DNA from: Camelimonas abortus
GTDB lineage: Bacteria > Pseudomonadota > Alphaproteobacteria > Rhizobiales > Beijerinckiaceae
Length of the DNA: 64,000 nucleotides
Reading direction: 5' to 3' (one strand)
NCBI RefSeq assembly: GCF_042647165.1
Contig: NZ_JBHRUV010000013.1
Part shown: piece by piece, positions 56,942 through 64,000 of the stretch
Layout of the letters: each line of letters starts with the position of its first letter
Numbering within the stretch: position 1 is the first letter of the stretch
Made by a program: the position numbers and the translations under genes
Notes under the pieces: model-generated
What the model saw: the letters and a program-made list of their open reading frames with translations, nothing else
The model's database searches: none
What the model was told of the DNA's origin: nothing

Positions 56942-59497
56942 ATGAACAGGTCATCGCCAGACGATATCGCCAGCGCGCCCTCCCTCGCGGGAGCGGCGGA
57001 GGCCGCCGCGGCCGCGCCGCCGCCCCGTCGCCGCAGCGCGCTGGCGCCGGCGGCGCTGTCGCTGCTGTTCGCGCTGCTGTTCGTCGCCGTGGCGCTGTGG
57101 CTGGCGCTGGCGGCGCCGGACCAGGCCGGCGCGGCGGTGTGGTGGCTGCTGGCTGTTCTGGCGGCGGTGGGCGTGTTCGCGCTCTCCGGCTTTTCCGTCG
57201 GCCTGTTCCAGCTCACGCCCGGGGTGTCGCGGCCCACGCGCCTGTCGCGCGCCATCGTCGACGGCGCGCTGGCCGGCATGGCCGCGGTGGACGCGCGCGG
57301 CGAGATCATCTGGTGCAACGGGGCGTGGCTGCGGGCCGTGGGGCGCGACGGCGCCGGCCCCGCCGCCCTGGAGCGCGCGGCGCGCCACGCGCCGGAGGTG
57401 AGCGAGGCGCTCTACCGGCTGGCCCGCTCCGCCCGCGCCGGCGTTCCCGCCCATGACGAGCTGCGCTTCCCCGCAGGCGCCACGCCGGACGGCGCGCCCT
57501 GCTGGCGGCGGGTGGAGGCGCGGCTGCTGGGCGAGGGCCGCCGCGCCCCGCTGCTGTGGACCGTCACCGACGTCACCGCCGACCGGGAGCGCCAGGAGCG
57601 GGTGTTCCAGGAGCTGCAGCACGTCATTTCCTTCCTCGACGAGGCGCCGGCCGGCTTCATGTCCATCGAGGCCGACGGCGAGATCAGCTACATGAACGCC
57701 ACCCTGGCCGGCTGGCTCGGGCTCGACCTCGCCAGCGCCGGCGCCGGCGGCGTGCGCATTGAGGACATCGCCCCCCACGCCGCCGCCGGGCGGCTGCTCG
57801 CCGCCCCGCCGGCAGGGAAAGACCACGAAATCCTCGATCTCGACCTGCGCCGCCGCGACGGCCACATCCTGCCGGTGCGCGCGCTGCACCGGGTTCCGGC
57901 CGCGGAGGCGGGCGCGCGGCCGCCGTCGCGCACCGTGGTGCTCAGCCGCATGTCCGTGCCGGGAACAGCCGCCGGCTCGCGCCATGCGGAGGCGCGCTTC
58001 GCCCGTTTCTTCAACAACACGCCGGTGGCCATCGCCACCGTGGCGCCGGACGGGCGCATCCTCAGCTGCAACGCCTCGTTCCAGCGCCTGTTCGGCCCGG
58101 AGCTGATCGAGGCCGGCGCCCGCGCCCTGGTGACGGACAAGGACGGCGAACGCCTCGAGGCCGCCCTGCGCGCCGCCGCCAGCCAGCAGGAGGTGGCCCC
58201 CTTCGACGCACAGGTGGCCGGCGACGGCGGCCGCTGCGTGCGCGTCTACGTCAGCAGCGTCTCGGAGATGGAGGGCGAGGGCGAGAGCGCCGTCATCTAC
58301 GCCCTCGACATCACCGAGCAGCGCGCCCTGGAGGCGCAGTTCGCCCAGGCGCAGAAAATGAACGCCGTTGGCCAGCTGGCCGGCGGCGTGGCCCACGATT
58401 TCAACAACGTGCTGCAGGCCATCATCGGTTTCTGCGAGCTGCTGCTGGGGCGCCACCGGCCAACCGACCCGTCCTTCCAGGACATCATGCAGATCAAGAC
58501 CAACGCCAACCGCGCCGCCGCCCTGGTGCGCCACCTGCTGGCCTTCTCGCGCCGGCAGACCCTGCGCCCGCAGGTGATGCGCGTGGGCGACGTGCTGGCC
58601 GACGTCTCGCTGCTGCTCAAGCGCCTGCTGGGCGAACGCGTCGATCTCGACGTTCACCACGGCCGCGACATCTGGCCGGTCAAGGCGGACATCAACCAGT
58701 TCGAGCAGGTCATCATGAACCTGGCGGTGAACGCGCGCGACGCCATGCCGGACGGCGGCCGGCTCTCCATCCGCACCTCCAACGTCAGCGCCGCGGAATC
58801 GCGCCGCTATGACGAGAGCATGCCCGCCGCCGACTATGTGATGATCGAGGTGGCCGACACCGGCGTCGGCATGCCGCCCGAGGTGCTGTCGCAGATCTTC
58901 GAGCCGTTCTTCACCACCAAGGAGGTGGGCAAGGGCACCGGGCTCGGCCTCTCCACCGTTTACGGCATCGTCAAGCAGACCGACGGCTACATCCTGTGCG
59001 AGAGCGAGGTGGGCAAGGGCACCACCTTCCGCATCTTCCTGCCGCGCTACGTGGAGAGCCAGGAGGAGACGGCGGCCGCCGCAGGCGCCGCCGCCGGCGC
59101 GCCCGCCCGCAAGCCCGCCGCCGACCTCACCGGTCGCGGCGTCATCCTGCTGGTGGAGGACGAGGAGGCGGTGCGCGCCTTCGCCTCCCGCGCGCTCGCC
59201 GCCCGCGGCTACACGGTGCTCGAGGCCGCCTCCGGCGCCGAGGCCATCCAGCTGCTCGAGGAACGCGACGATCCGGTCGACCTTGTCGTCTCCGACGTGG
59301 TGATGCCGGAGATGGACGGCCCGACGCTGCTGCGCGAGCTGCGCGCCCGCAATATCGGCGCGCGCATCGTCTTCGTCTCCGGCTACGCCGAGGACGCCTT
59401 CCGCAGGAACCTGCCCGAGGGCGAGACCTTCGTCTTCCTGCCCAAGCCGTTCACGCTCAAGCAGCTGATCGAGGCGGTGAAGGCGCAGACGGGCTAA
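56942..59497 (+). CDS. cckA: Hybrid sensor histidine kinase CckA
   Basis: 851 aa, ATG 56942. Two membrane helices (about 36-56 and 64-88), PAS-like regions (about 105-215, 225-320 and 350-460), a HisKA domain with GGVAHDFNNVLQAIIGF (phospho-His485), and an HATPase domain with QVIMNLAVNARDAMP, IEVADTGVGMP and KGTGLGLSTVYGIV, all intact. The C-terminal receiver starts VILLVEDEEAVR; its phosphoacceptor Asp is in LVVSDVVMPEMDG (about residue 785) and its Lys in FLPKPF. The layout is that of CckA, which phosphorylates ChpT and so CtrA and CpdR in cell-cycle control. recA follows on the same strand after 176 nt. Confidence 0.95.
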   Translation: MNRSSPDDIASAPSLAGAAEAAAAAPPPRRRSALAPAALSLLFALLFVAVALWLALAAPDQAGAAVWWLLAVLAAVGVFALSGFSVGLFQLTPGVSRPTRLSRAIVDGALAGMAAVDARGEIIWCNGAWLRAVGRDGAGPAALERAARHAPEVSEALYRLARSARAGVPAHDELRFPAGATPDGAPCWRRVEARLLGEGRRAPLLWTVTDVTADRERQERVFQELQHVISFLDEAPAGFMSIEADGEISYMNATLAGWLGLDLASAGAGGVRIEDIAPHAAAGRLLAAPPAGKDHEILDLDLRRRDGHILPVRALHRVPAAEAGARPPSRTVVLSRMSVPGTAAGSRHAEARFARFFNNTPVAIATVAPDGRILSCNASFQRLFGPELIEAGARALVTDKDGERLEAALRAAASQQEVAPFDAQVAGDGGRCVRVYVSSVSEMEGEGESAVIYALDITEQRALEAQFAQAQKMNAVGQLAGGVAHDFNNVLQAIIGFCELLLGRHRPTDPSFQDIMQIKTNANRAAALVRHLLAFSRRQTLRPQVMRVGDVLADVSLLLKRLLGERVDLDVHHGRDIWPVKADINQFEQVIMNLAVNARDAMPDGGRLSIRTSNVSAAESRRYDESMPAADYVMIEVADTGVGMPPEVLSQIFEPFFTTKEVGKGTGLGLSTVYGIVKQTDGYILCESEVGKGTTFRIFLPRYVESQEETAAAAGAAAGAPARKPAADLTGRGVILLVEDEEAVRAFASRALAARGYTVLEAASGAEAIQLLEERDDPVDLVVSDVVMPEMDGPTLLRELRARNIGARIVFVSGYAEDAFRRNLPEGETFVFLPKPFTLKQLIEAVKAQTG

Positions 59498-59583
59498 CAA
59501 GGCCGCCTGGTCCGCGGGCGCGCGCCGGGCGGTTCCGCCCGGGCGCGGGCCGGGACCGGGCGCCTGAAAAACGTGCGCGGCGC

Positions 59584-59598
59584 GAACGGAAACAGAAC
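59584..59598 (+). promoter_or_regulatory. LexA (SOS) box upstream of recA
   Basis: GAAC, 7 nt, GAAC: the direct-repeat SOS box of Rhizobiales and related alphaproteobacteria. It abuts a probable -35 (TTGCAA, 59599-59604) whose -10 is TACAAA at 59621-59626, and lies 76 nt before the recA ATG. LexA would block polymerase here. Confidence 0.82.
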
Positions 59599-59673
59599 TT
59601 GCAAAAAAGAACAAATAGGGTACAAACAACGCATTGAAGCGGCTGGACGCCTCATGCCATAAGGGACGGAACA

Positions 59674-60750
<1,077 letters not shown>

Positions 60751-61046
60751 GCGGCGCCCGTCCGGCGGCTCCGGGCGGCTGCTCCGGGGCCGGACGGCGG
60801 CGTTTCCACTGACATGAAGGCGCGGAGAGCGCCTTGCGGGCCGCCCTCCGGCCCCGGATCCTCCCCGGAAAGACCTCCTGGCCGGCCGCCGCGCCGCGGT
60901 CCGCCGCCGCTTCGCCGGCGAAAGGGCGGGCGCCCGCATCGCCGCCGCGCCGGCAATCTCGACAATGCCGGCGCGTCTCACTAGAAGACGGGAGCGAAGG
61001 AGCGGCGACCGGCCTCTCCGTACCCTGTCCCCGAGTGCGTGTAGCA

Positions 61047-63692
61047 ATGAGCGGCGTCAACGAAATCCGATCGACCTTCCTCGATTACTTTGCCAGGAAC
61101 GGCCACGAAATCGTTCCGTCGGCTCCGCTCGTTCCACGGAACGACCCGACCCTGATGTTCACGAACGCCGGCATGGTCCCGTTCAAGAACGTCTTCACCG
61201 GCGCCGAGAAGCGCCCGTACGTGAGGGCGGCGTCGTCGCAGAAGTGCGTGCGCGCAGGCGGCAAGCACAACGACCTCGACAACGTCGGCTACACCGCCCG
61301 GCACCATACCTTCTTCGAGATGCTCGGCAATTTCTCGTTCGGCGACTACTTCAAGGAGCGCGCCATCGAGCTGGCCTGGAATCTCGTCACCAGGGAGTTC
61401 GGCCTGCCGCAGGAGAAGCTGCTGGTCACCGTCTTCGCCGAGGACGACGAGGCCCACAGCCTGTGGCGGAAAATCGCCGGCCTGCCGGACAGCCGCATCA
61501 TCCGCATCGCCACCTCCGACAATTTCTGGATGATGGGCGACACCGGCCCCTGCGGTCCGTGCTCGGAGATTTTCTACGATCACGGCGAGCACATTCCGGG
61601 CGGCCCGCCCGGCAGTCCGGACGCCGACGGCGACCGTTTCATCGAGATCTGGAACCTGGTGTTCATGCAGTTCGACCAGATCGGTCCTGGCGAACGGGTG
61701 AACCTGCCGCGTCCCTCCATCGACACCGGCATGGGGCTGGAGCGCATCGCCGCCGTGCTGCAGGGCACGCACGACAACTACGCCATCGACACCATGCGGG
61801 CGCTGATCATGGCGGTGGCCAACCTCACCGGCGTGGATCCGGACGGGCCGCAGTCGGTCAGCCACCGCGTCATCGCCGACCACCTGCGCGCCAGCTGCTT
61901 CCTCATCGCCGACGGCGTGCTGCCTTCCAATGAGGGCCGCGGCTACGTGCTGCGCCGCATCATGCGCCGCGCCATGCGCCACGCCCAGCTGCTGGGCGCG
62001 CGTGAGCCGCTGATGTGGCGGCTGTTCCCCGCGCTGAAGCGCGAGATGGGCGAGGCCTTCCCCGAGCTGGGCCGGGCCGAGGCGCTGATCACCGAGACGC
62101 TGCGGCTGGAGGAGGTGCGCTTCCGCCGCACCCTGGAGCGCGGCCTCGCCATCCTTGAGGAGGAGTCCCGCGACCTGAAGCCGGGCGACCGCCTCAGCGG
62201 CGAAACCGCCTTCACGCTCTATGACACTTACGGATTCCCGCTCGACCTGACCCAGGACGCCCTGCGCGCCCGCGGCGTCGGCGTCGACACCGAGGCCTTC
62301 GAGCGCGCCATGCAGCGCCAGCGCGAGCAGGCCCGCGCCAACTGGGCGGGCTCCGGCGAGGCCGCCACGGACCGCATCTGGTTCGGGCTGCGCGAGCGGG
62401 TCGGCGCCACCGAGTTCCTCGGCTATGAGACCGAGCAGGCCGAGGGCAGCGTCGTCGCCCTGGTGCGCGACGGGGCGGAGATCGAAAGGGCCGCGGCCGG
62501 CGAGACCGCCCAGGTCATCGTCAACCAGACGCCGTTCTATGGCGAATCCGGCGGCCAGGTGGGCGACACCGGCGTCATCGTCGCTCAGGGCCTGCGCGCC
62601 CGCGTCACCGGAACCACCAGGAAGCCTGGCGATCTTTTCGTCCATGACGTCGTCGTGGAGGAGGGCGAGCTGCGCGTCGGCCAGGCGGTGGAGCTGCGCG
62701 TCGATCACGGGCGCCGGCAGGCCATCCGCGCCAACCACTCGGCCACGCACCTGCTGCATGAGGCGCTGCGCCTGGTTCTGGGCGATCACGTCGCGCAGAA
62801 GGGCTCGCTGGTCGCGCCCGACCGCCTGCGCTTCGACATCAGCCATCCCAAGCCGGTCACGCCGGAGGAGCTGGCGCGCGTCTCCGACATCGCCAATGAC
62901 GTCATCGTGCAGAACACGCCGGTGGTCACCCGCCTCATGGCGGTGGACGACGCCATCGCCTCCGGCGCCCGCGCCCTGTTCGGCGAGAAGTACGGCGACG
63001 AGGTGCGCGTGGTCTCCATGGGCCGCGCCGCCGACGGTTCGCGCGATTTCTCCGTGGAGCTGTGCGGCGGCACCCATGTGGAGCGCACCGGCGACATCGG
63101 CCTGCTGACCATCGTCTCCGAGAGCGGCGTGGCCGCGGGTGTGCGTCGCATCGAGGCGCTCACCGGCGCCGCAGCGCGCCGCCATCTGGCGGAGGAGAGC
63201 GCCCGCCTGCGCGAGCTGGCGGCGCTGCTCAAGGTTCCGGTGGAGGAGGCCCGCGGCCGTCTGGAGAGCCTGCTCGAGGAGCGCCGCAAGCTGGAGCGCG
63301 ATCTTGCCGAGGCGCGCAGGAAGCTGGCCATGGGCGGCGCCGGCGGCGCCGATCCGGTGCGCGAGGTCAATGGCGTGAAGTTCTTCGCCCGCGCGGTCAG
63401 CGGCGTGGAGATGAAGGATCTCAAGGGGCTCGCCGACGAGGCCAAGGCGAAGGTCGGTTCCGGCGTGGTGGCCATCGTCAGCGTCTCCGACGACGGCAAG
63501 GCGGCCATGGTCGTGGGCGTGACCAGGGATCTGGTCGGGCGCTTCGACGCCGTCACCCTGGTGCGCGCCGGTTCGGCGGCCCTGGGCGGCAAGGGCGGCG
63601 GCGGCCGGCCGGATCTCGCCCAGGCCGGCGGCCCGGACGGCTCCGCCGCCGAGGCGGCGCTGAAGGCGGTGGAGGCCCTGCTGGCCGCCTGA
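61047..63692 (+). CDS. alaS: Alanine--tRNA ligase
   Basis: 881 aa from ATG 61047, the length normal for AlaRS; the open frame reaches back to 60834 but the family starts SGVNEIRSTFLDYFARNGHEIVPSAPLVP. Class II motifs: NDPTLMFTNAGMVPFKNVF, RHHTFFEMLGNFSFGDYFKERAI, GPCGPCSEIFYDHG, DTGMGLERIAAVLQG. Editing domain with RANHSATHLLHEALRLVLGDHVAQKGS (the HxxxH zinc motif) and LCGGTHVERTGDIG. The C-terminal Ala-rich domain (KLERDLAEARRKLAMGG) completes it. It charges tRNA-Ala and edits mischarged Ser and Gly. Adjacent to recA as in most Rhizobiales. Confidence 0.98.
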   Translation: MSGVNEIRSTFLDYFARNGHEIVPSAPLVPRNDPTLMFTNAGMVPFKNVFTGAEKRPYVRAASSQKCVRAGGKHNDLDNVGYTARHHTFFEMLGNFSFGDYFKERAIELAWNLVTREFGLPQEKLLVTVFAEDDEAHSLWRKIAGLPDSRIIRIATSDNFWMMGDTGPCGPCSEIFYDHGEHIPGGPPGSPDADGDRFIEIWNLVFMQFDQIGPGERVNLPRPSIDTGMGLERIAAVLQGTHDNYAIDTMRALIMAVANLTGVDPDGPQSVSHRVIADHLRASCFLIADGVLPSNEGRGYVLRRIMRRAMRHAQLLGAREPLMWRLFPALKREMGEAFPELGRAEALITETLRLEEVRFRRTLERGLAILEEESRDLKPGDRLSGETAFTLYDTYGFPLDLTQDALRARGVGVDTEAFERAMQRQREQARANWAGSGEAATDRIWFGLRERVGATEFLGYETEQAEGSVVALVRDGAEIERAAAGETAQVIVNQTPFYGESGGQVGDTGVIVAQGLRARVTGTTRKPGDLFVHDVVVEEGELRVGQAVELRVDHGRRQAIRANHSATHLLHEALRLVLGDHVAQKGSLVAPDRLRFDISHPKPVTPEELARVSDIANDVIVQNTPVVTRLMAVDDAIASGARALFGEKYGDEVRVVSMGRAADGSRDFSVELCGGTHVERTGDIGLLTIVSESGVAAGVRRIEALTGAAARRHLAEESARLRELAALLKVPVEEARGRLESLLEERRKLERDLAEARRKLAMGGAGGADPVREVNGVKFFARAVSGVEMKDLKGLADEAKAKVGSGVVAIVSVSDDGKAAMVVGVTRDLVGRFDAVTLVRAGSAALGGKGGGGRPDLAQAGGPDGSAAEAALKAVEALLAA

Positions 63693-63730
63693 GCCGCCTT
63701 CTGACCGGCTCTCCCGCGCAGGGAATTTGC

Positions 63731-63757
63731 GGCGTCAGGCCCCGTGGGCCTGACGCC
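63731..63757. terminator. Long hairpin between alaS and the convergent GlsB-family gene
   Basis: GGCGTCAGGCCC and GGGCCTGACGCC form a perfect 12-bp stem with a CGT loop, 38 nt past the alaS stop. No T-tract on either strand, but it separates convergent genes. Confidence 0.6.
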
Positions 63758-63817
63758 GCTGTCGTCCGGGGCCGGCCTGGCGGGCGGACCTCGCCGGAGG
63801 CGCAGGCACGGGCGCCG

Positions 63818-64000
63818 CTAGCGTCTCACCGCCCGGGCGAGGGCGATCAGGATGCAGGCGCCGATGAAGCCGGCGATGAGGTAACCCAGCCAGCCGCCAA
63901 GCGCGACGCCCACCAGCCCGAGCAGCAGGTTCGCCACCGCCGCGCCGACGACGCCGAGCACGATGTTGAGCAATACGCCGGTGTCGCTCTTCATGAACAT
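63818..64000 (-). CDS. GlsB/YeaQ/YmgE family membrane protein (partial, N-terminus outside window)
   Basis: 60 residues reach the right edge, so the N-terminus is missing. The readable part starts FMKSDTGVLLNIVLGVVGAAVANLLL and ends GWLGYLIAGFIGACILIALARAVRR. GxLLNIVLGVVGA is the conserved middle of the transglycosylase-associated (GlsB) family, with two more transmembrane helices. Family members are small, stress-induced inner-membrane proteins of unknown function. The first helix normally lies about 30 residues upstream. Its promoter is outside the window. Confidence 0.8.
   Translation of the reverse strand: MFMKSDTGVLLNIVLGVVGAAVANLLLGLVGVALGGWLGYLIAGFIGACILIALARAVRR

Overview
The window is about 72% G+C and densely coded. 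It is most likely chromosomal DNA of an alphaproteobacterium, probably Hyphomicrobiales (Rhizobiales). Markers for this are a PhyR-NepR-EcfG general stress locus with GGAAC-N16/17-CGTT promoters, a CckA hybrid kinase, a DksA that has lost most zinc ligands, an Anbu proteasome-like operon, a GAAC-N7-GAAC SOS box before recA, and a Rhizobiales-type FliO-like protein. I saw no insertion sequence, prophage, CRISPR array, tRNA or rRNA.

Layout. 0-1 kb: the end of a family 2 glycosyltransferase. 1.2-17.8 kb: a lipid/acyl-CoA catabolic region (alpha-methylacyl-CoA racemase, CoA-transferase homologue, GST, acyl-CoA dehydrogenase, enoyl-CoA hydratase, acyl-CoA ligase, SDR, HMG-CoA-synthase-like/DUF35 fusion, SCP-x type thiolase, IclR regulator, MaoC hydratase). 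It is interrupted by a DUF4260 protein, a lytic transglycosylase and a HI0933-type flavoprotein. Three promoter regions carry one 19-bp palindrome (TGCGAAA-N5-TTTCGCA or a near copy), probably the IclR operator. 17.9-22.1 kb: the Anbu / transglutaminase / alpha-E / ATP-grasp operon. 22.4-27.2 kb: asparaginase and a giant 2-oxoacid:ferredoxin oxidoreductase. 27.5-32.6 kb: the general stress response core, with two back-to-back EcfG promoters between nepR and phyR and two more before the DUF1328 and DUF883 genes.

32.6-44.8 kb: assimilatory sulfur metabolism: cysteine synthase, sulfate ABC transporter (Sbp-CysTWA), DUF2849, sulfite reductase, APS reductase, DUF934, CysD and the fused CysN-CysC. 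45-51 kb: a BON-LysM protein, YcjF/YcjX, a SixA-like phosphatase, a zinc alcohol dehydrogenase and small proteins. 51.5-53.9 kb: an MBOAT O-acyltransferase with an SGNH-like partner. 54-64 kb: dksA, a FliO-like gene damaged by two assembly joins (single N bases flanked by exact 79-bp and 118-bp duplications), cckA, recA, alaS and the end of a GlsB-family gene.

Many starts are GTG or TTG. They were chosen by Shine-Dalgarno spacing and family length. All functional calls come from reading motifs and family resemblance by eye; no database search was run.
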